Below, piece by piece: positions 1 to 9,304 of a stretch of DNA of 44,728 nucleotides. Below the pieces are notes generated by a model. The model searched no databases, was not told the DNA's origin, and saw nothing but the letters and a program-made list of their open reading frames with translations. The position numbers were made by a program, and so were the translations under genes. Position 1 is the first letter of the stretch, and every line of letters begins with the position of its first letter. This stretch comes from Priestia aryabhattai (GTDB lineage Bacteria > Bacillota > Bacilli > Bacillales > Bacillaceae_H). The stretch covers positions 1 through 44,728 of the forward strand of contig NZ_JAMBOQ010000016.1 of assembly GCF_023715685.1 (NCBI RefSeq). Reading direction: 5' to 3'.

Positions 1-50
1 ACGGATTTTGATTCCGTCATGCGTTGGTTCGAATCCAGCTAGCCCAGCCA
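1..50 (+). tRNA. tRNA-Gln (TTG), 3' part only
   Basis: The window opens inside a tRNA gene. Anticodon stem-loop with TTG, T-arm, acceptor 3' strand and encoded CCA are present. The 50 bases are identical to the 3' part of the complete tRNA-Gln at 43995-44069, which identifies it. The 5' half lies outside the window. Confidence 0.93.
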
Positions 51-54
51 TAGA

Positions 55-127
55 GAGCCATTAGCTCAGTTGGTAGAGCATCTGACTTTTAATCAGAGGG
101 TCGAAGGTTCGAGTCCTTCATGGCTCA
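55..127 (+). tRNA. tRNA-Lys (TTT)
   Basis: Full cloverleaf with a 7-bp acceptor stem (GAGCCAT / ATGGCTC), discriminator A, anticodon TTT and a standard T-loop. CCA is not encoded, so the CCA-adding enzyme must finish it. The same gene is repeated at 44074-44146, also directly after tRNA-Gln. Confidence 0.95.
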
Positions 128-136
128 TTTTAATAA

Positions 137-211
137 GCGGAAGTAGTTCAGTGGTAGAACACCACCTTGCCAAGGTGGGGGTCGCGAGTTCGAACCTCGT
201 CTTCCGCTCCA
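137..211 (+). tRNA. tRNA-Gly (GCC)
   Basis: Cloverleaf with acceptor GCGGAAG / CTTCCGC, anticodon GCC within a strong CCACC/GGTGG stem, and encoded CCA. Third member of the tRNA array at the left edge. Confidence 0.95.
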
Positions 212-234
212 TTTCTATATAAAAAAAACATATT

Positions 235-310
235 GGGGCCTTAGCTCAGCTGGGAGAGCGCCTGCCTTGCACGCAGGAGGTCAGCGGTTCGATCCCGCTA
301 GGCTCCACCA
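235..310 (+). tRNA. tRNA-Ala (TGC)
   Basis: Cloverleaf with acceptor GGGGCCT / AGGCTCC, anticodon TGC and encoded CCA. Last gene of this array; a terminator follows 15 bases later. Confidence 0.95.
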
Positions 311-325
311 TACATCTAAACGTAC

Positions 326-357
326 AACCTTTAAGCAATTTGTTTAAAGGTTTTTTT
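326..357 (+). terminator. Terminator of the left tRNA array
   Basis: Inverted repeat AACCTTTAA / TTAAAGGTT with a short loop, running straight into seven or more T. It closes the tRNA array before the arginase gene. Confidence 0.85.
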
Positions 358-474
358 GTGCTGTTTCTACAAAAATAGAATTGTATATATATTCAAAAAA
401 GTGTCGAGTTGAGCCATCGCTCATTTAGCCGTTACAATAAGAGGGTAGCAACATTTGTGATGGGGGGACATATT

Positions 475-1374
475 ATGAATAAGCTTTCAATTATTGGAGT
501 ACCAATGGATTTAGGTCAAACTCGCCGAGGGGTCGATATGGGACCAAGTGCGATACGATATGCAGGTGTTATTGAACGCATTGAGAATATTGGATATAGT
601 GTAGAAGATAAAGGGAATATTGAAATTGCCTTAGCTGAACGAGTACATAGTGATGAAAATACAAATTTAAAGAATTTAAAAGCTGTAGCGGATGCTAGCG
701 AGAGACTTGCTCAGACCGTAAGTGATGTTATTACAAATAAAAGATTTCCTTTAGTGCTAGGGGGAGATCACAGCATCGCTATCGGAACACTAGCAGGAGT
801 AAGTCGTCATTATAAAAATTTGGGCGTGATTTGGTATGATGCACACGGAGATTTAAATACAGCAGATACGTCTCCTTCAGGAAATATTCACGGTATGCCA
901 TTGGCAGCAAGTATAGGTATAGGAGACGAAGCATTGACTCGAATTGGTGGTTATACCCCTAAAGTCAAGCCTGAAAATATTGTGATTATTGGAGCACGTT
1001 CTTTAGATGAAGGGGAAAAAGAGCTAATAAAGGAAAAAGGGATTAAAGTGTATACGATGCATGAGATAGATCGAATGGGTATGACAAAAGTAATGGAAGA
1101 AATAATTTTATATTTGCGTGATAAAACAGATGGCGTTCATCTATCACTCGATTTAGATGGACTGGATCCACATGATGCACCTGGAGTAGGAACGCCAGTT
1201 ATCGGTGGAATAAGCTACAGAGAAAGTCATTTAGCTATGGAGATGTTGGCAGAATCTCAGCTAATCACTTCTGCCGAGTTTGTGGAAGTTAATCCTATTT
1301 TAGATGAACGGAATAAAACAGCTACCGTAGCTGTTGCATTAATGGGCTCACTTTTAGGAGAAAAATTAGTATAA
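475..1374 (+). CDS. rocF: Arginase
   Basis: Hydrolyses L-arginine to ornithine and urea, the first step of the arginase (Roc) catabolic pathway in the cytoplasm. At 299 residues it has the usual Bacillus arginase length. The binuclear manganese site of the ureohydrolase family is complete: GGDHS (96-100, H99), DAHGD (122-126, D122/H124/D126) and DLDGLDP (D226/D228); Glu271 in EVNP matches the substrate-site acid. The ATG at 475 follows a G-rich ribosome-binding site (462-467) at good spacing and gives the family N-terminus MNKLSIIGVP; an in-frame start 66 bases upstream lacks such support. The gene stands alone rather than beside rocD/rocE. No TGGCAC-type sigma-L site was seen upstream, so control by RocR/SigL is not supported here. 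Confidence 0.95.
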   Translation: MNKLSIIGVPMDLGQTRRGVDMGPSAIRYAGVIERIENIGYSVEDKGNIEIALAERVHSDENTNLKNLKAVADASERLAQTVSDVITNKRFPLVLGGDHSIAIGTLAGVSRHYKNLGVIWYDAHGDLNTADTSPSGNIHGMPLAASIGIGDEALTRIGGYTPKVKPENIVIIGARSLDEGEKELIKEKGIKVYTMHEIDRMGMTKVMEEIILYLRDKTDGVHLSLDLDGLDPHDAPGVGTPVIGGISYRESHLAMEMLAESQLITSAEFVEVNPILDERNKTATVAVALMGSLLGEKLV

Positions 1375-1422
1375 AACATTAGTACCTACAAAAAGGTACA
1401 TGAAATATATGTAAAGATAAAA

Positions 1423-1459
1423 AAAGAAGCTCTTAGTTCGGATTCGAGAGCTTCTTTAT
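1423..1459. terminator. Bidirectional terminator between rocF and the Spo0E-like gene
   Basis: Perfect 11-bp inverted repeat AAAGAAGCTCT / AGAGCTTCTTT with flanking A and T tracts on both sides, so it can end transcription in both directions. Its right arm covers the stop codon of the minus-strand Spo0E-like gene. Confidence 0.8.
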
Positions 1460-1617
1460 ATGGAGAAAAACTTTTCATATTCATTTAATAAACCATCTAG
1501 CTCTGAGCTTACTCTCACCACTGTTAGTGATGATAAAGGATTTTCTGCTGCGAGAGTGACCATGTTATTTCTACATTCTTCAATTTGATTCAAAAGGTTT
1601 TCTTTTGTATGAGTCAA
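1456..1617 (-). CDS. Spo0E-like aspartyl-phosphate phosphatase (small)
   Basis: A small protein of 53 residues. The Spo0E family removes phosphate from Spo0A~P and so delays sporulation. The family signature SxELDxLL is visible (SSELDGLLNEYEKF near the C-terminus), preceded by the expected first helix (LLNQIEECRNNM); the fold is a helix-turn-helix dimer with the SQELD-type motif supplying the catalytic Asp. The TTG at 1617 is chosen because an AGGAG lies 8 bases upstream of it; the upstream ATG at 1641 would place that ribosome-binding site inside the gene. It runs convergent to rocF and divergent from sigW. The family call is fairly firm from motif and length; the exact target (Spo0A or another regulator) is inference. 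Confidence 0.75.
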   Translation of the reverse strand: MTHTKENLLNQIEECRNNMVTLAAENPLSSLTVVRVSSELDGLLNEYEKFFSI

Positions 1618-1718
1618 GCTTTCCACTCCTCTTCTTTTCATCTATACTAATTACATAACCTACGTACGATCTTTTTAAACGTATTTGACAAATTTTTGTT
1701 AAAATAATTAAGCATAAG

Positions 1719-1746
1719 TGAAACTTTATGATAAAGTACACGTATA
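1719..1746 (+). promoter_or_regulatory. Sigma-W (ECF) autoregulatory promoter of sigW-rsiW
   Basis: TGAAAC at 1719-1724, then exactly 16 bases, then CGTATA at 1741-1746. This matches the known sigma-W consensus (TGAAAC, N16, CGTA) and lies just before sigW, as expected for autoregulation. Confidence 0.88.
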
Positions 1747-1781
1747 TATACTATCCCGCAATGGGCGGAGGTAACCGTTAC

Positions 1782-2345
1782 ATGGATTTATTATTAAAAA
1801 GAAAAATAAAAAAAGTAAAAAAAGGTGACCAAGATGCGTTTGCTGACATAGTAGAATATCACAAGGATAAACTTTTTCATCTATGTTATCGAATGCTGGG
1901 AAACCGGGAAGAAGCGCAAGACGCTGCACAAGAAGCGTTTATTCGAGCCTATGTAAATATTCATAGTTATGACACAAGTAAAAAGTTTTCCACCTGGTTA
2001 TATCGAATTGCTACAAATCTTTGTATTGATCGAATTCGTAAAAAAAAGCCAGACTATTATTTAGATGCAGAAGTAGCCGGGACCGACGGGTTAAATATGT
2101 ACTCTCAAATAGCTGCCGATCAGGCCTTACCAGAGGAAGAGCTAGAGCAAGTAGAATTGCAAGAATTCATTCAGTCGGAAATATTAAAGCTACCTGAGAA
2201 ATATCGAACTGTCATTGTCCTAAAATATATAGATGAGCTGTCGTTAAAAGAAATCAGCGATATTTTAGACCTGCCTCTTGGTACGGTAAAGACTAGAATT
2301 CACAGAGGACGTGAAGCTTTAAGAAATCGACTTCGCCACTTGTAA
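1782..2345 (+). CDS. sigW: RNA polymerase ECF sigma factor SigW
   Basis: Directs RNA polymerase to envelope-stress and antibiotic-resistance promoters. The 187-residue length equals that of B. subtilis SigW. Region 2 includes the very conserved stretch AQEAFIRAYVNI and FSTWLYRIATN; region 4 ends with LPLGTVKTRIHRGREALR, the helix-turn-helix that reads the -35 element. The ATG at 1782 is preceded by a GGCGGAGG ribosome-binding site; the upstream in-frame start at 1728 overlaps the promoter and is rejected. rsiW follows 14 bases later. Activity is expected to be held by RsiW and released by regulated proteolysis. Confidence 0.96.
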   Translation: MDLLLKRKIKKVKKGDQDAFADIVEYHKDKLFHLCYRMLGNREEAQDAAQEAFIRAYVNIHSYDTSKKFSTWLYRIATNLCIDRIRKKKPDYYLDAEVAGTDGLNMYSQIAADQALPEEELEQVELQEFIQSEILKLPEKYRTVIVLKYIDELSLKEISDILDLPLGTVKTRIHRGREALRNRLRHL

Positions 2346-2359
2346 GGAGTGAACTAAGA

Positions 2360-2965
2360 ATGAAATGTCCAAAAATGTATGTAAACCTCATTCATGAGCA
2401 TTTAGATGGAGATATTACAAAAGAAAATGAACTGTTATTAAAAGAGCATTTGCATCAATGCAAAGGTTGTCAGCAGCATATGCATCAGTTAAAGAGAACC
2501 ATTGCATTTGTGCAAAGCACTTCTCATATAGAATTACCTATGAACTTTACTGCAGGTGTTATGGCCGGTTTACCACGTGAGAAGAATCGAATTCGAATGA
2601 ATAGATGGTTTACAAACCATCCGATTCTTAGTGCAGCTGCTGTATTTGTGCTGTTAATGTCCGGCACGGTGTTTTCAGCTTGGGAAACGGATGAAGACTT
2701 TTCTGTTTCAAAGCAGCCGAACCTGGTCATTCACGATAAAACAGTCGTTGTACCAAAAGGTGAGACCGTCAAAGGTGATATTACTGTGAGAAATGGCGAT
2801 ATTAAAATTGAAGGAAAAGTAGATGGAAACGTTACTGTTATACATGGTGATAAGTACCTAGCTTCTGCAGGAGAAGTGACAGGCAATATTGAAGAGTTAG
2901 ACAAGATTTTTGACTGGGTATGGTATAACGTCAAAACTCATGCCAAACAAGCTGTTGACTTTTAA
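2360..2965 (+). CDS. rsiW: Anti-sigma-W factor RsiW
   Basis: Membrane-spanning anti-sigma factor that sequesters SigW. The N-terminal zinc-binding anti-sigma domain is seen in residues 1-45, with the H-x3-C-x2-C signature at H30, C34 and C37. One transmembrane helix lies at about 87-107, followed by an extracytoplasmic part of about 95 residues with a beta-repeat look (alternating GDITVRNGDIKIEG-like strands), as in other RsiW proteins. In the known pathway PrsW, a second protease and the site-2 protease RasP cut it sequentially to free SigW. The ATG at 2360 has an AAGGAG ribosome-binding site. Length 201 residues against about 208 in B. subtilis. Confidence 0.95.
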   Translation: MKCPKMYVNLIHEHLDGDITKENELLLKEHLHQCKGCQQHMHQLKRTIAFVQSTSHIELPMNFTAGVMAGLPREKNRIRMNRWFTNHPILSAAAVFVLLMSGTVFSAWETDEDFSVSKQPNLVIHDKTVVVPKGETVKGDITVRNGDIKIEGKVDGNVTVIHGDKYLASAGEVTGNIEELDKIFDWVWYNVKTHAKQAVDF

Positions 2966-2977
2966 TAGTTGAAACAT

Positions 2978-3024
2978 AAAACCGTCCGCTTATCTTGTTA
3001 GAGAGGAGCAGTGGGCGGTTTTAT
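2978..3024 (+). terminator. Terminator after sigW-rsiW
   Basis: AAAACCGTCCGC pairs with GTGGGCGGTTTT across a 21-base loop, with two weak positions, and is followed by a T-rich stretch. It separates the sigW operon from cdaA. Confidence 0.75.
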
Positions 3025-3080
3025 TTATAAAAAGAAGGCTACATTGTATATAGGAACAAGGATTTAAAAATAAGATGTAA

Positions 3081-3111
3081 TTTACAGTGTAATTTTGTTT
3101 TATGGTATAAT
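3081..3111 (+). promoter_or_regulatory. Likely sigma-A promoter of cdaA-cdaR-glmM
   Basis: TATAAT at 3106-3111 is preceded by TGG, giving an extended -10 (TGnTATAAT). A possible -35, TTTACA at 3081-3086, is 19 bases upstream, which is long but tolerated with an extended -10. Confidence 0.65.
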
Positions 3112-3157
3112 AAAACGGTTATGTTATCTTTATTACATATATAGAGGAAGTGAGAAG

Positions 3158-3979
3158 ATGCCTATTGGAGACCTGCCAATCCTCTCATATTTAGGAAAAA
3201 TTGTTGATGTTCTCCTGGTATGGTTCGTCATATATAAATTAATTATGGTCATAAGAGGTACAAAAGCAGTACAGCTTTTAAAAGGAATCACGGTGATTTT
3301 AGTTGTCCGCTTTATAAGTAACTTCCTTGGACTAAATACGCTGCAATGGTTAATGGACCAAGCGTTAACGTATGGGTTTTTAGCTATCATTATTATCTTC
3401 CAGCCAGAGCTGCGCCGAGCGCTTGAACAGCTTGGGAGAGGACGTTTGTTTTCACGCAGTAATTTGCCTGAAGAAGATGAACGTACCGTTACGATTGAGG
3501 CTATTATAAAAGCAACGCATTATATGGCTAAAAGACGCATAGGTGCATTGATCTCAATCGAAAGAGAGACGGGTATGGGTGATTATATTGAAACCGGTAT
3601 ACCGCTCAACTCTAATGTTTCTTCTGAATTATTAATCAACTTATTTATACCGAATACACCCCTTCATGATGGAGCGGTTATTTTACAGCGGAATCAAGTA
3701 GCCGCTGCAGCATGTTACTTACCTTTATCTGAAAGTCCTTTTATTTCAAAAGAATTAGGTACTCGCCATCGTGCTGCTGTAGGAATAAGTGAAGTAACAG
3801 ATAGTGTGACTGTCATTGTATCTGAAGAAACTGGAGGCATTTCCGTTACCAAAAATGGTGAATTGTATCGTGAATTGACAATTGATACATTGAGAGAAAT
3901 GCTAGAAAAAGAATTAGTCACAACTTCTAAAGCAACTTCTTCCACTCGTTGGCAATGGAGGTCGAAGAAGAATGGATAA
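3158..3979 (+). CDS. cdaA: Diadenylate cyclase CdaA (c-di-AMP synthase)
   Basis: Condenses two ATP into cyclic di-AMP at the membrane; c-di-AMP controls potassium and osmolyte balance and is needed for wall integrity. Three N-terminal transmembrane segments (about 8-30, 36-56, 62-82) lead into the DAC domain. Catalytic motifs DGA (171-173) and RHR (203-205) are intact. The length, 273 residues, is the same as in B. subtilis. The ATG at 3158 follows AGAGGAAG; the longer reading frame from 3095 runs through the promoter. It overlaps cdaR by 8 bases, so the two are translationally coupled; CdaR and GlmM are both known to bind and modulate CdaA. Confidence 0.96.
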   Translation: MPIGDLPILSYLGKIVDVLLVWFVIYKLIMVIRGTKAVQLLKGITVILVVRFISNFLGLNTLQWLMDQALTYGFLAIIIIFQPELRRALEQLGRGRLFSRSNLPEEDERTVTIEAIIKATHYMAKRRIGALISIERETGMGDYIETGIPLNSNVSSELLINLFIPNTPLHDGAVILQRNQVAAAACYLPLSESPFISKELGTRHRAAVGISEVTDSVTVIVSEETGGISVTKNGELYRELTIDTLREMLEKELVTTSKATSSTRWQWRSKKNG

Positions 3980-5522
3980 ATTGATGAATCGATCGTGGGT
4001 TATGAAAATTATCGCGTTGCTGTTAGCTTTCATGTTATATTTATCTGTTAATTTAGATGATGGTGCCAGTTCATCAAATAAGATTCTGAACCGAAGCAGT
4101 TCTGCCAACACTGGAGTAGAAACATTAACAGATGTTCCGGTTCAAGTATCCTACAATGAGAAGAACAGAATTGTAAGAGGTGTTCCGGATACGGTTATTA
4201 TGACACTGGAAGGTCCTAAAAATATTTTGGCTCAAACAAAGCTACAAAAAGATTATCAAGCTTATATTGACCTTGATAATTTAAGCTTAGGCCAGCATAG
4301 AGTCAAGGTTCAGTATCGAAATATCTCTGATAATTTAAACGTAGTGGTTAAGCCTGATATTGTAAACGTAACAATTGAAGAACGCGATTCAAAACAGTTT
4401 TCAGTAGAGGCAAGTTATGATAAAAACAAAGTCAAGAATGGATATGAAGCAGGGGAAGCAACCGTTAGTCCAAGAGCTGTCACGGTAACGGGCGCATCAA
4501 GTCAATTAGATCAAGTTGCTTATGTGAAAGCCATTATTGATCTAGATAATGCTTCAAAAACAGTGACGAAACAAGCAACTGTTGTCGCACTAGATAAGAA
4601 TTTAAATAAATTGAATGTAACAGTTCAACCAGAAACGGTCAATGTAACGATCCCAGTGAAAAATATTAGTAAAAAAGTGCCGATCGATGTGATTCAAGAA
4701 GGCACGCCAGGTGACGGTGTCAACATTACGAAGCTAGAGCCTAAAACAGATGCAGTGAAAATTATCGGTCCATCTGATTCTTTAGAAAAAATCAATAAAA
4801 TTGATAATATTCCAGTCGATGTTACCGGTATTACAAAATCTAAAGATATTAAGGTGAACGTCCCTGTCCCAGACGGAATAGATAGTGTAAGTCCTAAACA
4901 AATTACCGTTCATGTGGAAGTAGACGAACAAGGTGATGAGAAAGACGCAGAAGAAGCGGACGCAAGTGCAGCTGAGACTAAGTCATTTAAGAATTTACCG
5001 GTTTCTTTAACTGGTCAATCCTCAAAGTACACGTATGAACTGCTTTCTCCTACTTCAGTAGATGCAGATGTAAAAGGACCAAAACCTGATTTAGATAAGT
5101 TGACGAAAGGCGGCATTAGCTTGTCAGCGAATGTAGGGAATTTATCTGCAGGGGAGCACACGGTTCCTATTATAATAAATAGTCCCGACTCTGTTACATC
5201 AACCCTATCGACTAAACAGGCAAAAGTTCGTGTAACAGCGAAAAAACAATCAGGGACAAATGATGAGCAAACAGATAAAGAAACAAGTGGAAGCACGAGC
5301 GATAAAGAAACAAAGCCAGACACGGGAACTGGATCAGGAACAAATCCTGAGACGGGAAATTCAGGTGATTCAACTGATAAACCAAACGAAGAGACTGACA
5401 CACCTGAAGACAATACAGATACACCAACAGATAGTACAGAAACTGGTGACGACAGTAGTAATCAAAGTGATGAAAATTCTACACCCGTAGATGGACAGAC
5501 AGATAATACATCAGGAAACTAA
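3972..5522 (+). CDS. cdaR: CdaA regulatory protein CdaR (YbbR-domain protein)
   Basis: Single-pass membrane protein that binds CdaA and tunes its activity. A transmembrane helix at about 9-26 is followed by four extracytoplasmic YbbR-type repeats at roughly 50-135, 140-220, 230-310 and 340-420. After that comes an unusual tail of about 90 residues made almost only of T, S, D, E, G, N and P, which should be disordered and strongly acidic outside the cell. Total 516 residues, somewhat longer than the B. subtilis protein, mostly from this tail and from an acidic linker near 318-335. The start overlaps the end of cdaA. glmM begins 28 bases downstream in the same operon. Confidence 0.93.
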   Translation: MDKLMNRSWVMKIIALLLAFMLYLSVNLDDGASSSNKILNRSSSANTGVETLTDVPVQVSYNEKNRIVRGVPDTVIMTLEGPKNILAQTKLQKDYQAYIDLDNLSLGQHRVKVQYRNISDNLNVVVKPDIVNVTIEERDSKQFSVEASYDKNKVKNGYEAGEATVSPRAVTVTGASSQLDQVAYVKAIIDLDNASKTVTKQATVVALDKNLNKLNVTVQPETVNVTIPVKNISKKVPIDVIQEGTPGDGVNITKLEPKTDAVKIIGPSDSLEKINKIDNIPVDVTGITKSKDIKVNVPVPDGIDSVSPKQITVHVEVDEQGDEKDAEEADASAAETKSFKNLPVSLTGQSSKYTYELLSPTSVDADVKGPKPDLDKLTKGGISLSANVGNLSAGEHTVPIIINSPDSVTSTLSTKQAKVRVTAKKQSGTNDEQTDKETSGSTSDKETKPDTGTGSGTNPETGNSGDSTDKPNEETDTPEDNTDTPTDSTETGDDSSNQSDENSTPVDGQTDNTSGN

Positions 5523-5550
5523 ATGTTTTGACATGAAGGAGAGAAAATTA

Positions 5551-6897
5551 ATGGGTAAGTATTTTGGAACAGACGGAGTACGAGGAGTTGCCAATAGTGA
5601 ATTAACTCCTGAGCTTGCTTTTAAAATTGGACGCTTAGGTGGTTACGTTCTAACAAAAGATGCAGAGCGACCAAAAGTATTAATCGGACGCGATACACGC
5701 GTTTCTGGTCATATGTTAGAAGGAGCGCTTGTTGCAGGCTTGCTTTCAATTGGTGCAGAAGTTATGCGATTAGGCGTTATTTCAACTCCAGGGGTAGCGT
5801 ATTTAACAAAAGCACTTGGCGCACAAGCAGGAGTCATGATCTCTGCTTCACATAACCCGGTTCAGGATAACGGAATTAAATTCTTTGGTCCAGATGGATT
5901 TAAACTGTCAGATGCACAAGAGAATGAAATTGAAGCGTTAATGGATAGTGAAACAGATCAATTACCAAGACCTGTTGGAGGAGATTTAGGTCAGGTAAAT
6001 GACTACTTCGAAGGTGGACAAAAATATCTTCAATACTTAAAACAAACGGTTGATGAAGACTTCTCAGGTATTCATGTTGCATTAGACTGTGCGCACGGGG
6101 CAACGTCATCTTTAGCAGCACATTTATTTGCAGATTTAGATGCGGATATCTCTACAATGGGGGCATCACCAAACGGATTAAACATCAATGACGGTGTAGG
6201 ATCTACACATCCGGAAGCATTAAGTGCCTTCTTAAAAGAAAAAGGAGCGGATGTTGGGTTAGCATTTGATGGAGACGGAGATCGTTTAATCGCAATCGAT
6301 GAAAAAGGCGAGATTGTAGACGGTGATCAAATCATGTTCATTTGTGCAAAATACTTGTATGAACAAGGACGTTTAAAGAAAAACACGCTTGTTTCTACCG
6401 TTATGAGTAACTTAGGCTTCTATAAAGCACTAGAAGCTAGCGGGATTGAAAGTGCACAAACTGGTGTAGGCGACCGTTATGTAGTAGAAGAAATGAAAGC
6501 TAATCAATATAACCTAGGTGGAGAACAGTCAGGTCATATTATTTTCTTAGATTACAACACAACAGGTGACGGTATGCTTTCAGCTATTCAGCTTGTAAAC
6601 ATTATGCAAGCAACGAAAAAGCCTTTATCAGAATTAGCAGCTGAAATGAAGAAATATCCTCAGCTTCTTGTAAATGTAAAAGTAACGGATAAGCATCATG
6701 TTACAGATAATGAGAAGGTAAAAGTGGTTATTGAAGAAGTGGAAAAAGAAATGAACGGTAATGGTCGAGTACTTGTACGTCCTTCAGGAACAGAGCCGTT
6801 AGTACGTGTTATGGTTGAAGCACAAACACAAGAAGAATGTGAGACTTATGTAACGCGTATCGTAGAAGTAGTAAAAGAAGAAATGGGCTTAGAGTAA
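5551..6897 (+). CDS. glmM: Phosphoglucosamine mutase GlmM
   Basis: Interconverts glucosamine-6-phosphate and glucosamine-1-phosphate on the way to UDP-GlcNAc for peptidoglycan. The phosphoserine loop is visible as ISASHNP with Ser100, the magnesium-binding loop DGDGDR starts at D240, and the phosphate-binding PSGTEP lies near the C-terminus. It has 448 residues, the exact family length. The ATG at 5551 has a GAAGGAGAG ribosome-binding site 9 bases upstream; an in-frame ATG at 5491 inside cdaR is not used. Third gene of the cdaA operon, and GlmM is known to inhibit CdaA by direct contact. Confidence 0.97.
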   Translation: MGKYFGTDGVRGVANSELTPELAFKIGRLGGYVLTKDAERPKVLIGRDTRVSGHMLEGALVAGLLSIGAEVMRLGVISTPGVAYLTKALGAQAGVMISASHNPVQDNGIKFFGPDGFKLSDAQENEIEALMDSETDQLPRPVGGDLGQVNDYFEGGQKYLQYLKQTVDEDFSGIHVALDCAHGATSSLAAHLFADLDADISTMGASPNGLNINDGVGSTHPEALSAFLKEKGADVGLAFDGDGDRLIAIDEKGEIVDGDQIMFICAKYLYEQGRLKKNTLVSTVMSNLGFYKALEASGIESAQTGVGDRYVVEEMKANQYNLGGEQSGHIIFLDYNTTGDGMLSAIQLVNIMQATKKPLSELAAEMKKYPQLLVNVKVTDKHHVTDNEKVKVVIEEVEKEMNGNGRVLVRPSGTEPLVRVMVEAQTQEECETYVTRIVEVVKEEMGLE

Positions 6898-6907
6898 TTC
6901 ATTAATT

Positions 6908-6952
6908 ATATGCATAAGCGGTGACGTTTCAAGCTGCTTATGCATATTTTTA
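6908..6952 (+). terminator. Terminator after glmM
   Basis: Perfect 12-bp stem ATATGCATAAGC / GCTTATGCATAT with a 16-base loop and a trailing T stretch. It ends the cdaA-cdaR-glmM unit before glmS. Confidence 0.85.
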
Positions 6953-7022
6953 TATTGTTGAGAAAAATTCTTGGAAATTATCTGATGCCAAAGGCTGTTT
7001 TTACAGATAATAAAGAAGATAA

Positions 7023-7052
7023 TTGACGTTTTCTCACTTCTTATTGTAATAT
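7023..7052 (+). promoter_or_regulatory. Possible sigma-A promoter of glmS
   Basis: TTGACG at 7023-7028 with TAATAT at 7047-7052 (18-base spacer) or TGTAAT at 7045-7050 (16-base spacer). It lies about 65 bases before the ribozyme cleavage site. Confidence 0.5.
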
Positions 7053-7109
7053 TAAATCTGTTCGTCTCTTAATTTATGTAAAGGAGTGAACAATCTATTT
7101 TAAAAGTGA

Positions 7110-7267
7110 ATACAAAGCGCCTGAACTAAGTAAAGGGACGGAAACGACTTAGTTGACGAGGAGGAGGTTTATCGAAGTATCGGCGGATGCCTCCCGGTTG
7201 TTGATTATCACGGCCGAAAACTTGATGTGAAAAACAATGAGGTGACTTATTGGACAAAAACATTGAG
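7110..7267 (+). promoter_or_regulatory. glmS ribozyme-riboswitch
   Basis: Glucosamine-6-phosphate-activated self-cleaving RNA that lowers glmS mRNA when its product is plentiful. The cleavage site (A7116 before GCGCC) is followed by the conserved core GACGAGGAGGAGGTTTATCG and CGGCGGATGCCTCCCGG. A peripheral helix is closed by CTTGATGT near 7221 pairing with ACATTGAG at 7260-7267, enclosing the ...AATGAGGTGACTTATTGG... hairpin seen in Bacillus relatives. The glmS start codon is 61 bases downstream. Confidence 0.95.
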
Positions 7268-7327
7268 ATGATAATCATTGATGATGAAAAGAGTCTCTCT
7301 TTTCATACATGAAGGAGGATTTTATCT

Positions 7328-9130
7328 ATGTGCGGAATTGTAGGATATATTGGAACAGAAGATTCGAAAGAAATTTTATTACGTGGTCTTGAAAAGTTAG
7401 AATATCGTGGCTATGACTCAGCAGGTATTGCAGTTGTTAACAATGAAGGCGTACACGTATTCAAAGAAAAAGGCCGTATTGCAGAATTGCGTCAAGCAGT
7501 AGATAACAGTATTGTAGCACCAGCAGGTATCGGTCATACGCGTTGGGCAACTCATGGTGTACCAAGCCAAGAAAATGCTCACCCGCATCAAAGTACATCT
7601 GGACGCTTCACACTTGTGCATAACGGTGTAATTGAAAACTACGCTATTTTGAAACGTGAATATTTACAAGATGTAACGTTCAAAAGCGAAACAGATACAG
7701 AAGTAATCGTTCAGTTAATTGAAAAAATCGCAGCAGAAGGCTTAGATGTAGAAGAAGCGTTCCGTAAGACAGTAAGCTTGCTTCACGGTTCTTATGCACT
7801 AGCTCTTGTTGATAACGAAGATAAAAACACAATCTACGTAGCTAAAAATAAAAGCCCGCTTCTTGTAGGTGTTGGCGAAGGATTTAACGTTGTAGCGAGC
7901 GATGCTATGGCAATGCTTCAAGTAACAGATCAATACGTAGAATTAATGGATAAAGAAACAGTAATTGTTACAAAAGCAGGCGTAACAATTAAAACGCTTG
8001 ATGGTGAAGTGGTAGAAAGAGCACCTTATACAGCAGAGCTTGATGCAAGTGATATTGAAAAAGGTACGTACCCTCACTATATGTTAAAAGAAATTGACGA
8101 GCAGCCTTTAGTTGTTCGTAAAATCATTCAAGAATATCAAAATGAGAACAATGAACTGCACATTGATGCAGACATTTTAGGAGCAATGGATGAAGCAGAC
8201 CGCATCTATATCGTAGCATGTGGAACAAGCTATCATGCAGGCTTAGTAGGTAAACAATTCATTGAAACGTGGGCGAAGGTTCCAGTAGAAGTGCACGTAG
8301 CAAGTGAATTCTCTTACAACATGCCGCTTTTATCTGAAAAGCCATTGTTTATCTTTATCTCTCAAAGTGGAGAAACAGCTGACAGCCGTGCAGTATTAGT
8401 TCAGATCAAAGAACTAGGTTACAAAGCGTTAACAATCACAAACGTTCCGGGGTCAACATTATCTCGTGAATCTGATTATACGTTATTACTTCATGCAGGT
8501 CCGGAAATTGCTGTAGCATCAACAAAAGCTTATACAGCTCAATTAGCAGTACTATCAATTCTAGCGGCTGTAACAGCAAAGGCGCGCGGAATTGAATTAG
8601 AATTTGATTTAGTTCAAGAGTTAGCAATCGTAGCAAACACCATGGAAGTACTTTGCGACGACAAAGAGGAAATGGAAAGCATTGCTCTTCAATTCTTAGC
8701 AACAACTCGCAACGCATTCTTTATTGGACGTTCTGTAGATTATTATGTAGGTTTAGAAGGTGCGTTAAAACTAAAAGAAATCTCTTACATCCAAGCAGAA
8801 GGATTTGCTGGAGGAGAGCTTAAGCACGGAACAATTGCTTTAATTGAAAACAATACGCCAATTATTGCATTAGCAACACAAGAGCATGTAAACTTAAGCA
8901 TCCGTGGTAACGTAAAAGAAGTAGTAGCACGTGGAGCTAATCCTTGTATCATCTCAATGAAAGGATTAGAAACGGAAGAAGATCGCTATGTGATTCCGAA
9001 AGTTCACGAAACACTTTCACCACTAGCAGCGGTTATTCCTTTACAATTAATCTCTTACTACGCTGCATTGCACCGCGATTGCGATGTAGATAAACCACGT
9101 AACTTAGCAAAATCGGTTACTGTAGAATAA
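7328..9130 (+). CDS. glmS: Glutamine-fructose-6-phosphate aminotransferase (isomerising) GlmS
   Basis: Makes glucosamine-6-phosphate from fructose-6-phosphate and glutamine, the entry step of amino-sugar synthesis. The N-terminal class II glutaminase starts MCGIVGYIG, where Cys2 becomes the catalytic N-terminal nucleophile. Two SIS isomerase domains follow (about 280-430 and 450-590), with the SQSGETADS sugar-phosphate loop, and the protein ends in the conserved KSVTVE. It has 600 residues, the family length. AAGGAGGA precedes the ATG. It is controlled by the ribozyme in its leader and ends in its own terminator. Confidence 0.97.
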   Translation: MCGIVGYIGTEDSKEILLRGLEKLEYRGYDSAGIAVVNNEGVHVFKEKGRIAELRQAVDNSIVAPAGIGHTRWATHGVPSQENAHPHQSTSGRFTLVHNGVIENYAILKREYLQDVTFKSETDTEVIVQLIEKIAAEGLDVEEAFRKTVSLLHGSYALALVDNEDKNTIYVAKNKSPLLVGVGEGFNVVASDAMAMLQVTDQYVELMDKETVIVTKAGVTIKTLDGEVVERAPYTAELDASDIEKGTYPHYMLKEIDEQPLVVRKIIQEYQNENNELHIDADILGAMDEADRIYIVACGTSYHAGLVGKQFIETWAKVPVEVHVASEFSYNMPLLSEKPLFIFISQSGETADSRAVLVQIKELGYKALTITNVPGSTLSRESDYTLLLHAGPEIAVASTKAYTAQLAVLSILAAVTAKARGIELEFDLVQELAIVANTMEVLCDDKEEMESIALQFLATTRNAFFIGRSVDYYVGLEGALKLKEISYIQAEGFAGGELKHGTIALIENNTPIIALATQEHVNLSIRGNVKEVVARGANPCIISMKGLETEEDRYVIPKVHETLSPLAAVIPLQLISYYAALHRDCDVDKPRNLAKSVTVE

Positions 9131-9141
9131 TAAGGTTCTAG

Positions 9142-9170
9142 ACACCCTTCTATTACAGAAGGGTGTTTTT
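9142..9170 (+). terminator. Terminator after glmS
   Basis: Perfect 10-bp stem ACACCCTTCT / AGAAGGGTGT with a 5-base loop and five T. Confidence 0.9.
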
Positions 9171-9304
9171 GTATGTCCAAGAAAAAGAATAAATCGCTGT
9201 TTTTGTACATACGTCTTATTGAGCTAAAAATGTGTTTGCTTGTTCCATTTATTTTATATAATAGAATAGGTGAATGAACGAACTTTGGCTAGTTTAAAAA
9301 GGAT

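Noticed and set aside
5015..5490. Several open frames of 70-130 codons in other frames of the cdaR tail
   Set aside because: They come from the low-complexity repeat-like codons of CdaR; no ribosome-binding sites and no plausible protein pattern.
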